Below are positions 8,052 to 17,629 of a stretch of 64,000 nt of DNA, in pieces; the stretch's first letter is position 1, and each line of letters starts with the position of its first letter. The notes below the pieces were generated by a model. That model was not told where the DNA came from and made no database searches. It worked only from the letters and a program-made list of their open reading frames with translations. Both the position numbers and the translations under genes were made by a program. This DNA is from Bradyrhizobium erythrophlei (lineage in GTDB: Bacteria; Pseudomonadota; Alphaproteobacteria; Rhizobiales; Xanthobacteraceae), in NCBI RefSeq assembly GCF_900129505.1, contig NZ_LT670818.1:4807001-4871000 (forward strand), read 5' to 3'.

Positions 8052-9575
8052 ATGACCCCAGCCCCCGTGATCCGCCTGCATCCCGACGACGGCGTCCTGA
8101 TCGCGCGGGCAAGCCTGCCGCCGGGCATGGTGGTGGCTGACGGCGTCACCACGGTCGAACGGATTCCGGCGGGGCACAAAGTGGCAATCCGCCCCATCGC
8201 CGTGGGCGAACCGATCCACCGCTATGGCCAGATCATCGGCTTTGCCACGATCCCGATTTTGCCGGGCCAGCATGTTCACACCCAGAACTGCGGCATGGGC
8301 GATTTCGCCAAGGACTATGCCTATGGCGTCGACGTCAAGCCGGTGCCGAATTTCGATCTGCCCGCAACCTTCGAAGGCATCCGCCGGCCCGACGGGCGGG
8401 TGGCGACCCGCAACTATATCGGTATCCTCACTTCCGTGAATTGCAGCGCGCATGTCGCGGGCCTGGTCGCCGACGTCTTCAAGAAGAATCCGTTCACGCA
8501 CGACAACCCGCTGGCGGATTTTCCCAATGTCGATGGCGTGGTGGCGCTGACCCACAAGACCGGCTGCGGCATGACGCAGGACGAGCCGCTGGCGCTGCTC
8601 CGCCGCACCCTCGGCGGCTACGCGCGGCATGTAAATTTTTCCGCTGTGATCGTTTTGGGCCTCGGCTGCGAGGTCAACCAGATCGGAGGGCTGATGGCCG
8701 AGCAGAAGCTCGCCGGGCGCTTGCGCGCCATGGACATTCAGGAAGTCGGCGGCACCCGCAAGACCGTGGAGGCCGGAATCGCCTTCGTGAAGGAGGCGCT
8801 GACCGACGCCAATAAAGTCAAGCGCGAGCCCGTGTCGGCGAGCGAGTTGACGGTAGCGCTGCAATGCGGCGGCTCCGACGGCTATTCCGGCGTCTCGGCC
8901 AATCCGGCGCTGGGCGCGGCGAGCGATCTCCTGGTGCGGCATGGCGGCACCGTCATTCTTTCGGAGACCCCGGAGACCTATGGCGCCGAACATCTGTTGA
9001 CGCGCCGGGCGGTCAGCCGCGAGGTTGGCGAAAAACTCGTCGGCCTGATGAGGTGGTGGGAAGAATACACCGCACGCGAAGGCGCCGAGATGAACGCCAA
9101 CCCGAGCCCGGGCAACAAGGCTGGCGGACTCACTACCATCCTGGAAAAATCCCTCGGCGCGATGGCCAAGGCCGGCAGCACCAACCTGGTCGATGTGCTC
9201 AATTACGCCGAGCCGGTTACCAAGAAGGGCTTTGTCTTCATGGATACGCCCGGTTACGATCCGGTCGCGGCGACCGGGCAGGTGGCCGGCGGCGCCAACC
9301 TCGTCTGCTTCACGACAGGGCGCGGCAGCGTGTTCGGCTGCAAGCCCGCGCCCTCGATCAAGCTTGCGACCAACACACCGATGTACAAGCGCATGGAAGA
9401 CGACATGGACGTCAATTGCGGCACCATCCTCGACGGCGAGGAAACCGTGCAGCAATGCGGCCAGCGCATCTTTGATCTCATGCTGAAAACTGCTTCCGGA
9501 CAGCCGACCAAGAGCGAGGGCTTCGATTTCGGCGGCGCCGAATTCGCGCCGTGGGTGCTTGGGGCGACGATGTGA
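8052..9575 (+). CDS. UxaA/GarD-family sugar-acid dehydratase
   Basis: A 507-residue protein of the altronate/galactarate dehydratase family. The N-terminal 90 or so residues form the SAF-like domain (HPDDGVLIA, GQHVHTQNCGMGDF). The larger C-terminal domain contains GFRRPDG-like GIRRPDGRVATRNYIG, HKTGCGM, LGCEVNQI, QCGGSDGYSG and a late TGRGSVFGCKPAPSIK. These His- and Cys-containing blocks are the iron-binding regions of the family. It should dehydrate an aldarate or aldonate to a keto-deoxy acid, which the upstream aldolase could cleave. Exact substrate specificity cannot be deduced. The ATG follows a strong purine-rich AGGAGACC. Confidence 0.85.
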   Translation: MTPAPVIRLHPDDGVLIARASLPPGMVVADGVTTVERIPAGHKVAIRPIAVGEPIHRYGQIIGFATIPILPGQHVHTQNCGMGDFAKDYAYGVDVKPVPNFDLPATFEGIRRPDGRVATRNYIGILTSVNCSAHVAGLVADVFKKNPFTHDNPLADFPNVDGVVALTHKTGCGMTQDEPLALLRRTLGGYARHVNFSAVIVLGLGCEVNQIGGLMAEQKLAGRLRAMDIQEVGGTRKTVEAGIAFVKEALTDANKVKREPVSASELTVALQCGGSDGYSGVSANPALGAASDLLVRHGGTVILSETPETYGAEHLLTRRAVSREVGEKLVGLMRWWEEYTAREGAEMNANPSPGNKAGGLTTILEKSLGAMAKAGSTNLVDVLNYAEPVTKKGFVFMDTPGYDPVAATGQVAGGANLVCFTTGRGSVFGCKPAPSIKLATNTPMYKRMEDDMDVNCGTILDGEETVQQCGQRIFDLMLKTASGQPTKSEGFDFGGAEFAPWVLGATM

Positions 9576-9581
9576 CCGATC

Positions 9582-9650
9582 GTAGCTCGGATGGAGCGAA
9601 GCGAAATCCGGGATCCCATCCGCTGCGGGATGCGTCGGATTGCGCTGAGC
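9582..9650. repeat. Candidate dispersed intergenic repeat
   Basis: GTAGCTCGGATGGAGCGAAG followed by an imperfect complement around GGATGCGTCGGATTGCGCTGA resembles short palindromic repeats widespread in proteobacterial intergenic DNA. Only one copy is seen in this window, so the call rests on recollection of the motif and its dyad character. Confidence 0.35.
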
Positions 9651-9711
9651 CTGTCATCGGGCGGCGCTTCGCGCCGACCCGTTGGCTCCTACGGGTCTGA
9701 AGGCGGCTTGC

Positions 9712-10641
9712 TTAAAGCGTGATCGATAGTGCCCGGAAGTAGTTTGTCGGAACGTGATCGCGCACCATGCGCGGCAGGACTCCGGCAAGCCGGTCGAGCG
9801 GTCGTGGCCCGATGCTGCGAATGAGGCGAAACGCCGCCAGCGCCCGGATATCGGCAAGTCCGGCCGCAATGGCGCCATCGATGATATCCGGCTTGTTTTC
9901 CGCGGCGGCGCCGGTCTGCGCCTGTGTGCCATCGAAGCGGCCGTCGGTCGGGCACTGGATCGATTGCCCGACATGGCGAAAATCGCCCGGTTGCGGCGGC
10001 GGGACGGTGGGCACGATGTCGGTACCGTCAATGAGGCGGAAGGTGGAGCCGCCGAGCGGATAATTGTTGAAGAATGCCGAGCCGCCGGTCCGCGGGCTGC
10101 CGAAGGTATAAACCACCGTGGTCCTGACGTTCGGCTCGTGCGCCGCGCGCGCCGCGGCAAGGACCGCTAGTGCACCGCCCAGGCTATGCCCGGTGAAGAA
10201 CAGCGGTTCTGCCGGTGCCGGGCGTTTGGCGATCACCGCCTGGATCACCGGCCAGACGGTTTCCACCGCGTCCTCGAACCCGCTGTGGAGATTATCCGGG
10301 GACTGCACGGCGTTGAAATCCGTGATCCAGTCTTCGAACTTCAGGGGATCGCTGCCGGCAAAGGTAACAAATGTCGCGCCGCGCCCTGCGGCGACCACCA
10401 CGCATGCGCTTTTCGGTGGCAGACCCGTGGCGGGGTCGTTGGCGACGAAGGCAGGCATCGTCAGTTGCCAGGCATCGAGGATGCTTTTGACCTTGTCCCT
10501 GTGCGCCGTCTCATAGGCAAGCTGGGACAGCCACATCATGGCCCGCGCATTGTCGAGGCCAAATTGCGAAGATAATGAGGTGAATTTCTCCAGGGCATTG
10601 TCGGGATAGGCGCCTCGGGCCAGCTCTACCAGGAAACTCAT
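9712..10641 (-). CDS. Class 3 lipase-family alpha/beta hydrolase
   Basis: A 309-residue protein with the lipase class 3 fold. The nucleophile elbow FTGHSLGGALAV puts the catalytic Ser at residue 153, preceded by FVTFAGSDPLKFEDWITDF (oxyanion and lid region) and followed by TFGSPRTGG and IDGTDIVPTVPP, where the catalytic Asp would lie. No signal peptide is evident, so it may act inside the cell or leave by another route. It stands alone, convergent with the dehydratase and divergent from the transglutaminase cassette. The substrate (glyceride or another ester) is unknown. Confidence 0.8.
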   Translation of the reverse strand: MSFLVELARGAYPDNALEKFTSLSSQFGLDNARAMMWLSQLAYETAHRDKVKSILDAWQLTMPAFVANDPATGLPPKSACVVVAAGRGATFVTFAGSDPLKFEDWITDFNAVQSPDNLHSGFEDAVETVWPVIQAVIAKRPAPAEPLFFTGHSLGGALAVLAAARAAHEPNVRTTVVYTFGSPRTGGSAFFNNYPLGGSTFRLIDGTDIVPTVPPPQPGDFRHVGQSIQCPTDGRFDGTQAQTGAAAENKPDIIDGAIAAGLADIRALAAFRLIRSIGPRPLDRLAGVLPRMVRDHVPTNYFRALSITL

Positions 10642-10815
10642 TGAACAATTCCCCCAGCGACTGATAGTGCCGCTAAATCAATCACAGGTAGTTAGGAGCG
10701 GCAAGCGGGAACGCTATAACCCGCATCTCTCCTAGGCATTGGCTGCCCGTTGTTAGTGCTTGATGTCGGGGGGAACCAGTGTTCTGCTTAAAAAAGCTGC
10801 TGGAGTAGCCTGCCT

Positions 10816-13800
10816 GTGTCGATCTTCGTCGCATTACATCACGTCACGCATTACAAATACGACCGACCGATCGATCTCGGCCCGCAAACCATTCGCCTGC
10901 GCCCGGCGCCGCACACGCGCACGCCGATCCTGAGCTATTCGCTCAAGGTCCTGCCTTCCAATCATTTCGTGAACTGGCAGCAGGACCCGCAAGGCAACTG
11001 GCTGGCGCGCTATGTCTTTCCGGAAAAGGCCACCGAACTGAAGATCGAGGTCGATTTCACGGCGCAGATGACCGTGATCAACCCGTTCGATTTCTTCGTC
11101 GAGCCTTACGCCGACAGTTTTCCGTTCGCCTATACCGCCGATCTCAAGACCGAGCTCGCGCCGTATCTGGCGACCATCGAACCGGGGCCGGAGTTAACAA
11201 GATATCTGGCGGAGATTCCGCGCGACGCGCCCAGCACGGTCAATTTCCTGGTCGATCTCAACGCGCAACTGCAGAAAAAGATTCGCTATATCATCCGCAT
11301 GGAGCCGGGCGTTCAGACGCCGGAAGAGACACTGGCCTCCGGCGCCGGATCGTGCCGCGACTCCGCGTGGCTGCTGATCCAGATCATGCGGCATCTCGGG
11401 CTCGCCGCCCGTTTCGTCTCGGGCTACCTGATCCAGTTGCGCCCCGACATCGATCCGCTCGAAGGCCCGCGCGAGGTCGAGAACGATTTTACCGATCTGC
11501 ACGCCTGGGCCGAGGTCTACCTTCCCGGCGCGGGCTGGATCGGCTTCGACGTCACCTCGGGCATGCTGACGGGTGAGGGGCATATTCCCGTCGCCGCCAC
11601 GCCGCATTACCGCACGGCGGCGCCGATCTCGGGCGCAGTCGGCTTCGCGCAAGTCGAATTCAACTTCGAGATGACCGTCAAGCGGATCCGTGAAGCCCCT
11701 CGAATCACAAAGCCTTTCTCCGATGATTCCTGGGCGCGCCTCGACAAGCTAGGCGAGCGGGTCGATGCCGATCTCAGAGAGGGCGACGTGCGCCTGACCA
11801 TGGGCGGCGAGCCGACTTTTGTCTCCGTCGACGATCTGGAATCGCCGGAATGGAACATCTCCGCGGTCGGTCCGACCAAGCGGGCTCTGGGCGACGACCT
11901 CATTCGCAAGCTGCAAACCCGGTTCGCGCCGGGTGGGCTGCTGCATTACGGGCAGGGCAAATGGTATCCGGGCGAAAGCCTGCCGCGCTGGGCGTTCGGC
12001 CTGTATTGGCGCAAGGACGGCGTGCCGATCTGGAAAAACGCCGATCTGATCGCCGCTATCAACGGGCCGCACCAGACGCGAATTGAAGACGCCGAGCGCT
12101 TTGCGGACAGCACGGCTGCAAAGCTCGGCGTCGACGCCGAATATGTCCTGCCGGCGTTCGAGGATCCCGGTCACTGGCTGCAGAAGGAAGCGGGCCTGGC
12201 GCCCAATGTCGATCCCAGCGATTCCAAGCTGTCGGATCCCGAGGAGCGCGCGCGCATGGCGCGGGTGTTCGACCAGGGGCTCAACACGCCCAAGGGATTC
12301 GTACTGCCGATCCAGCGCTGGAATGCCGACGCAAGTAAATCTCCCTCGCGCTGGAAGAGTGAGCGCTGGAAGCTGCGTCGCGGCAATCTGTTCCTGACCC
12401 CCGGCGATTCCCCGCTAGGGCTGCGGCTGCCGATCGCCTCGCTGCCGCATATACCGGCCGAGGAATATCCCTACATCGTCGAGCAGGATCCGCTGGAGCC
12501 GCGCGACAACCTGCCGGTTTACGACGCGACGCCGGCCGAGGCCGCCCCGCAGCAGGAGGTGCAGGAGCAGCAGCTCAAGGGCGGTGGCGTGCGCACCGCG
12601 ATGTCGATCGAGATCCGCGACGGCGTGCTGTGCGCCTTTATGCCGCCGGTGGAGAAGCTCGAGGATTATCTCGAACTGGTCGCGGCGGTGGAGGCGACCG
12701 CCGAAGAGATGCAAGTTAAGGTTCACGTAGAGGGTTATCCGCCCCCGTTCGACCCCCGGGTGGAAGTGATAAAAGTGACGCCCGATCCCGGCGTCATCGA
12801 GATCAACATCCAGCCGGCGCAGAACTGGCGCGACGCCGTCAACATCACCTTCGGCCTGTACGAAGACGCAGGCCAGGTCCGGCTCGGGGCCAACCGCTTC
12901 CTGGTTGACGGCCGGCACACCGGTACCGGCGGCGGCAACCATGTCGTGGTCGGCGGCAGCACGCCTTCGGACTCTCCGTTCCTGCGCCGTCCTGATCTGT
13001 TGAAGAGCCTGGTGCTGTACTGGCAGCGGCATCCGTCGCTGTCCTATCTGTTCTCCGGCATGTTCATCGGTCCCACCAGCCAGGCGCCGCGCATCGACGA
13101 GGCGCGCCATGACGGCCTCTATGAGCTGGAAATCGCGCTCGCCCATGTGCCGCCGCCTGATATCAAGGCGCCGCTGTGGCTGGTCGACCGGCTGTTCCGG
13201 CACATCCTGGTCGATATAACAGGCAATACCCACCGCGCCGAAATCTGCATCGACAAGCTCTATTCACCCGACAGCTCCACCGGCCGGCTGGGCTTGGTCG
13301 AATTTCGTGCGCTGGAAATGCCGCCCGATCCGCGCATGAGTCTGGCGCAGCAATTATTGATCCGGGCCTTGATCGCAAAACTCTGGCGCGAGCCGCAAGC
13401 CGGCAAGTTCGTGCGCTGGGGTACCACGCTGCACGACCGCTTCATGCTGCCGCATTTCCTTTGGGAAGATTTCCTGGATGTGCTGGGTGAGCTCAAACAG
13501 TCCGGTTACGACTTTTCGCCGGACTGGTACGCCGCCCAGCTCGAATTCCGTTTTCCGGCGTTCGGCCGGGTCCATCATGGCGGCGTTTCGCTGGAACTGC
13601 GTCAGGCCCTGGAGCCCTGGCACGTTCTCGGCGAGGAAGCCTCCGCCGGCGGCACGGTGCGTTATGTCGATAGCTCCGTCGAGCGGCTGCAGGTCAAGGC
13701 GTCCGGCTTTGTCGAAGGCCGCCACGTCGTCACCTGTAACGGACGGCGGATGCCGATGACCGAAACCGGTCGCTCCGGCGAGGCGGTTGCCGCTGTCCGC

Positions 13801-14100
13801 TTCAAGGCCTGGCAGCCGGCCTCCGGGCTGCATCCGACCATTCCCGTCCATGCGCCGCTGACATTTGACTTGATTGATACCTGGAACGGCCGCTCGCTGG
13901 GCGGCTGCGTGTACCACGTCGCGCATCCCGGCGGACGCAATTACGAGACCAAACCGGTCAATTCCTATGAAGCCGAGGCGAGGCGGCTCGCCCGGTTTCA
14001 GGATCACGGCCATACGCCCGGCAAGATCGATCCGCCGCGCGAGGAACGCACAATTGAGTTTCCTTTGACACTCGACTTGAGGACCCCGCTCCTGCATTGA
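10816..14100 (+). CDS. Transglutaminase-DUF2126 giant protein
   Basis: A 1094-residue protein. Residues 1-290 form a bacterial transglutaminase-like N-terminal beta domain and core: [14 protein letters not shown] at the start, then the triad Cys180 ([10 protein letters not shown]), His229 ([12 protein letters not shown]) and Asp245 (WIGFDVT). Residues from about 300 to the end are DUF2126, an uncharacterised domain found fused to this type of transglutaminase. Such proteins are usually thought to act as cysteine proteases or amide hydrolases rather than crosslinkers. The start is a GTG at 10816. It is the first gene of a cassette with an ATP-grasp/alpha-E protein and a second transglutaminase. 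No signal peptide is visible. Confidence 0.85.
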   Translation: MSIFVALHHVTHYKYDRPIDLGPQTIRLRPAPHTRTPILSYSLKVLPSNHFVNWQQDPQGNWLARYVFPEKATELKIEVDFTAQMTVINPFDFFVEPYADSFPFAYTADLKTELAPYLATIEPGPELTRYLAEIPRDAPSTVNFLVDLNAQLQKKIRYIIRMEPGVQTPEETLASGAGSCRDSAWLLIQIMRHLGLAARFVSGYLIQLRPDIDPLEGPREVENDFTDLHAWAEVYLPGAGWIGFDVTSGMLTGEGHIPVAATPHYRTAAPISGAVGFAQVEFNFEMTVKRIREAPRITKPFSDDSWARLDKLGERVDADLREGDVRLTMGGEPTFVSVDDLESPEWNISAVGPTKRALGDDLIRKLQTRFAPGGLLHYGQGKWYPGESLPRWAFGLYWRKDGVPIWKNADLIAAINGPHQTRIEDAERFADSTAAKLGVDAEYVLPAFEDPGHWLQKEAGLAPNVDPSDSKLSDPEERARMARVFDQGLNTPKGFVLPIQRWNADASKSPSRWKSERWKLRRGNLFLTPGDSPLGLRLPIASLPHIPAEEYPYIVEQDPLEPRDNLPVYDATPAEAAPQQEVQEQQLKGGGVRTAMSIEIRDGVLCAFMPPVEKLEDYLELVAAVEATAEEMQVKVHVEGYPPPFDPRVEVIKVTPDPGVIEINIQPAQNWRDAVNITFGLYEDAGQVRLGANRFLVDGRHTGTGGGNHVVVGGSTPSDSPFLRRPDLLKSLVLYWQRHPSLSYLFSGMFIGPTSQAPRIDEARHDGLYELEIALAHVPPPDIKAPLWLVDRLFRHILVDITGNTHRAEICIDKLYSPDSSTGRLGLVEFRALEMPPDPRMSLAQQLLIRALIAKLWREPQAGKFVRWGTTLHDRFMLPHFLWEDFLDVLGELKQSGYDFSPDWYAAQLEFRFPAFGRVHHGGVSLELRQALEPWHVLGEEASAGGTVRYVDSSVERLQVKASGFVEGRHVVTCNGRRMPMTETGRSGEAVAAVRFKAWQPASGLHPTIPVHAPLTFDLIDTWNGRSLGGCVYHVAHPGGRNYETKPVNSYEAEARRLARFQDHGHTPGKIDPPREERTIEFPLTLDLRTPLLH

Positions 14101-14108
14101 ATAGGGGC

Positions 14109-14207
14109 AGAGCGTTTTCGAGCGAAGTGGAGACCGGTTCGCGCCAGGAAAACGTGTCAATTAAGAATCCAGAGCCCCGTTTCGATTCTATCGAAACGGG
14201 GCTCTGG
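14109..14207. repeat. Interspersed repeat, family GCGTTTTC, copy A
   Basis: About 100 bases beginning AGCGTTTTCGAGCGAAGTGG and ending in a hairpin with 16-bp perfect arms (14171-14186 and 14190-14205, AGAGCCCCGTTTCGAT and complement, 3-base loop). Related copies lie at 19960-20065 (inverted), 39893-39992, and a half copy at 63058-63110. It sits between the DUF2126 gene and the ATP-grasp gene, which argues that the latter starts downstream of it. Confidence 0.85.
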
Positions 14208-14222
14208 GCTGGAGTAGTTGGG

Positions 14223-16754
14223 ATGGCGGGACACGACGGCCAGGAAGGCGGCCGGGCAAGCAGCCAGGGAAGCAAGGTCCGTTCGGCCAACCGGCGCGTG
14301 GCGCAGTGGACGCGCGACTACGCCCGCCTGCCGGGAATTCCCGATGAATATATCGCGCAGGACGGCGAGCCGCGGGCGGTCTGGAACCGGTTTTTCGATG
14401 CCTTCGCAGCCTTGAGCCCGGGCGAAATCGAGCGGCGTTTCGGCTCCGCCGACCGGCATTTGCGGGAAGCCGGCGTGACCTACCGCGCGCCCGGCGAAAC
14501 CTCGGACCGGCTTTGGCCGCTGAGCCATCTGCCGCTGTTGATCGACGAGGCCGACTGGCAACAGCTGAGCGCGGGCATCGTCCAGCGCGCGCAATTGCTG
14601 GAGCTGGTGCTCGCCGATCTCTACGGCCCGGGCCGGCTGGTTGCCGAAGGCGCGATTCCCGCCGCCGCCATCGCCGGCAGCGCCGAATATCTCCGCGCGG
14701 TTTGCGGCATCAAACCGCCGGGCGGCCGCTATCTCAGTCTTTATGCCGCCGATGTCGGCCGCGGACCCGATGGGCGCTGGTGGGTGCTCGGCGACCGCAC
14801 CCAGGCACCCTCGGGCGCGGGCTACGCGCTGGAGAACCGGCTGGTGCTGTCGCGCGCCTTCACCTCGCTCTACAAGTCGATGAACGTCGAGCGGGTCGCA
14901 CCGTTCTTCGAGGCCTTTCGCGATGCCTTGCGCGGCAGCGCGGACCGCGACGAACCGCGCATCGGGCTCTTGACGCCGGGCCAGTTCAGCGAGACCTATT
15001 TCGAACACGCCACGCTGGCGCGCTATCTCGGCTTCCTGCTGGTCGAGGGCGACGATCTCGCCGTCAGCGGCGACCGCATTCACATCCGCACCGTCGCCGG
15101 CCTGAAACGGCTCGACGTGCTGCTGCGCCGGGTCGATTCCAATTTTCTCGATCCGCTGGAACTGGATGCCTCCTCGCAGCTCGGCGTGCCCGGCCTCATC
15201 GACGTGCTGCGAAAGGACGGCGTTGTCGTCGCGAACATGCCGGGCTCGGGCGTGATGGAGGCGAGGGCGCTGCTCGGCTTCCTGCCCAGCCTGAGCCGGC
15301 GGCTCTTGGACGAAGATCTGAAGATGCCGAATATCGCGACCTGGTGGTGCGGCCAGAAGGCCGCCCGCGACGAGGTGCTGTCGCGGCTCGACGAGGTCGC
15401 CATCGAAGGCGCCTATGCGCGAGGCGTTCCCGGCTTTCCGGGGAGCGGGCCCGTGCTCGCCGGCGAGCTGTCGGCGGCCGACCGCGACCGGCTCAGGGGC
15501 GCGATCAACGATCGCGGCATCGACTATGTCGGCCAGGAACTGGTGCGGCTGTCGACCATGCCGGTGTGGGACGAGGGACGGATCACGCCGCGTCCGTTCG
15601 TGCTGCGGGTATTCGCCGCCGCTACCCCCCATGGCTGGACCATCATGCCCGGCGGCTTCTGCCGGATCGCCGAACAGACCGATGCGCGCGCCGTGTCGAT
15701 GGGCGATGGCGCGCGGGCTGCGGATGTCTGGGTAGTCTCCGATAAGGCGGTGCCGGCGACCACGCTGCTTCCAGCGGTCGACACGGTACGGATCAGGCGC
15801 ATCGCCGGCGTGGTGCCGAGCCGCGCCGCCGACAACCTGTTCTGGCTCGGCCGCTATCTGGAGCGTGCCGAGGCGACGCTGCGGCTGGTGCGGGCGCTCG
15901 GGACATCGCAGCGCGATCCCGGCAAGGGATCGTCACCCGTGCAGCACGCGCTGGAGCGAATTCAGCGGCTGCTCGTAACGTGGGGCGCAACCTCGCAAAC
16001 GGCGCGAACGCAACCCGCGAAGATCGCCGCGGAAGCGCTTCAGTCTGAAGACAAATTCGGCTCGGCGCTGTCGCTGGTACGCGCCGCGCAGCGCACCGCG
16101 ACTTCCTTGCGGGAACGGCTTTCGCCCGACGCCTGGCAGGTCATTACGGAGATGGTCGAACGTCTTGCGCAGGAGGTTGAAGACGACGACGGCGTGGTCA
16201 GCGCCGCCGAACTGACGCTGCAGGAATTGGCGAGCTTCGCAGGCCTGGCGCAGGAAAACATGAACCGCGCCGCCGGCTGGCGCTTTCTCGAAATGGGCCG
16301 CCGCGCCGAGCGTGCCATCAACACCGTGCGGTTCGCCCGCCAGTTCGCCTGTGACGAGGCCGGCGGGGAGGATCTCGACATCCTGCTGACCCTGGTGGAT
16401 TGCCAGATCACCTATCGCTCGCGCTACCTGGTCGGTCCGCTGCTGGCGCCGGTGCGCGATCTGGTGGTGCTCGACCCCTATAATCCGCGCTCGGTCGCGT
16501 TCCAGGTCGCGGCGCTGAACGAGCACATCGCGAGCCTGCCGACCCTAAAGGAGGGAGGGCTGATCGAACGGCCGCAGCGGCTCGCGGTCGCGCTGCAGGC
16601 GGGCCTGACGACGGCGGAGGCATCGAGCCTCGACACCAAGACACTGTTCGCGCTGGAGCAGGATCTGCTCAACCTCGCCGACGCCATCGGATTGCATTAT
16701 TTCCCGCATGGGCCCAACGCCAGCCGGCCCGAGAAGCTGACGGGGCTGGCGTGA
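14223..16754 (+). CDS. Circularly permuted ATP-grasp and alpha-E domain protein
   Basis: An 843-residue protein from the ATG at 14223. The frame is open further upstream, to 14097, but that part is the interspersed repeat. The N-terminal half is a circularly permuted ATP-grasp ligase (DUF404/DUF407 type): LYGPGRLV, WWVLGDRTQAPSGAGYALENR, LLTPGQFSETYFEHATLARYLG in pieces, and LRRVDSNFLDPLEL. The C-terminal part, from about residue 530, is the helical alpha-E domain (ADNLFWLGRYLERAEATLRL, DCQITYRSRYLVGP). Family context predicts peptide-bond formation on an unknown substrate. Its stop overlaps the next gene's GTG by four bases. Confidence 0.85.
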   Translation: MAGHDGQEGGRASSQGSKVRSANRRVAQWTRDYARLPGIPDEYIAQDGEPRAVWNRFFDAFAALSPGEIERRFGSADRHLREAGVTYRAPGETSDRLWPLSHLPLLIDEADWQQLSAGIVQRAQLLELVLADLYGPGRLVAEGAIPAAAIAGSAEYLRAVCGIKPPGGRYLSLYAADVGRGPDGRWWVLGDRTQAPSGAGYALENRLVLSRAFTSLYKSMNVERVAPFFEAFRDALRGSADRDEPRIGLLTPGQFSETYFEHATLARYLGFLLVEGDDLAVSGDRIHIRTVAGLKRLDVLLRRVDSNFLDPLELDASSQLGVPGLIDVLRKDGVVVANMPGSGVMEARALLGFLPSLSRRLLDEDLKMPNIATWWCGQKAARDEVLSRLDEVAIEGAYARGVPGFPGSGPVLAGELSAADRDRLRGAINDRGIDYVGQELVRLSTMPVWDEGRITPRPFVLRVFAAATPHGWTIMPGGFCRIAEQTDARAVSMGDGARAADVWVVSDKAVPATTLLPAVDTVRIRRIAGVVPSRAADNLFWLGRYLERAEATLRLVRALGTSQRDPGKGSSPVQHALERIQRLLVTWGATSQTARTQPAKIAAEALQSEDKFGSALSLVRAAQRTATSLRERLSPDAWQVITEMVERLAQEVEDDDGVVSAAELTLQELASFAGLAQENMNRAAGWRFLEMGRRAERAINTVRFARQFACDEAGGEDLDILLTLVDCQITYRSRYLVGPLLAPVRDLVVLDPYNPRSVAFQVAALNEHIASLPTLKEGGLIERPQRLAVALQAGLTTAEASSLDTKTLFALEQDLLNLADAIGLHYFPHGPNASRPEKLTGLA

Positions 16755-17629
16755 TCTACGACATCCGCCATGTCACCAGCTATAGTTACGAAAGCCCGGT
16801 CAGTTTCGCCCGGTGTTCGCTCCGGCTTGAGCCGAGAACCGGCGACGGGCAGCAACTGGTCTCGCACAGCGTCGATATCCGCCCCAAGCCCGCCGACCGC
16901 ACCGCCCGGCGCGACTTCTTCGGCACCCTGACCGAGAGCATCCTGATCGAGACCGCGCATCGCAACCTGCGCATCGATTCGAGGTCGCGGGTGTCAGTGT
17001 CCCGGCAGGCACCGGGCCGGGCCGCGCCAAGCCCCTCTTGGGAAAGCGTCCGCGACGTGGCCTTCGAGGCCACCAGCCTCGGGCCGGCGTCGCCGATCGG
17101 CTACGTGTTTGCCAGCCCGCTGGTGCCGGTACAGCGGCCGGTTACCGCCTATGCGGCCTTAAGCTTTCCGCCGGGCGCGGGAATCCTGGCCGGCGCGGTC
17201 GACCTGATGCACCGCATCCGCACCGAGTTCAAATACGACCCCAAGGCCACCGTGATCTCGACGCCGCTCACGGAAGTGTTCGAGAAACGCCACGGCGTCT
17301 GCCAGGATTTTGCCCATGTGATGATCGCAGGGCTCCGCGGCCTCGGGCTGCCGGCGGCCTATATCTCGGGCTACCTGCGCACCGTCCCGCCGCCGGGCAA
17401 GCCGAGGCTGCAAGGCGCGGACGCGACCCACGCCTGGGTCTCGCTGTGGTGCGGCGCCGAGACCGGTTGGGTCGGCTTCGACCCGACCAACGATATCCTA
17501 GTCGAGAACGACCATATCGAGCTCGCGGTGGGGCGGGATTTCTCCGACGTCTCGCCGGTCGACGGCATCATCGTGGGGTCGCGCAAACAGAAGCTGAGCG
17601 TCGCCGTGGATGTGCTGCTGGTGGAATGA
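16751..17629 (+). CDS. Transglutaminase-like cysteine peptidase
   Basis: A 292-residue stand-alone transglutaminase-fold protein. It has the N-terminal beta-rich domain (YDIRHVTSYSYESPVSFARC) and the core triad Cys184 (RHGVCQDFAHVM), His227 (DATHAWVSLWCG) and Asp244 (GWVGFDPTND). The GTG start overlaps the ATP-grasp stop, and its own stop overlaps the flavoprotein ATG by four bases, so translation is coupled in both directions. Family knowledge favours amide or isopeptide hydrolysis. No secretion signal was seen, so action in the cytoplasm with the ligase is likely. Confidence 0.85.
   Translation: MIYDIRHVTSYSYESPVSFARCSLRLEPRTGDGQQLVSHSVDIRPKPADRTARRDFFGTLTESILIETAHRNLRIDSRSRVSVSRQAPGRAAPSPSWESVRDVAFEATSLGPASPIGYVFASPLVPVQRPVTAYAALSFPPGAGILAGAVDLMHRIRTEFKYDPKATVISTPLTEVFEKRHGVCQDFAHVMIAGLRGLGLPAAYISGYLRTVPPPGKPRLQGADATHAWVSLWCGAETGWVGFDPTNDILVENDHIELAVGRDFSDVSPVDGIIVGSRKQKLSVAVDVLLVE

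Noticed and set aside
14097..14222. N-terminal extension of the ATP-grasp protein
   Set aside because: The extension is encoded by an interspersed hairpin repeat; homologues start near the ATG at 14223.
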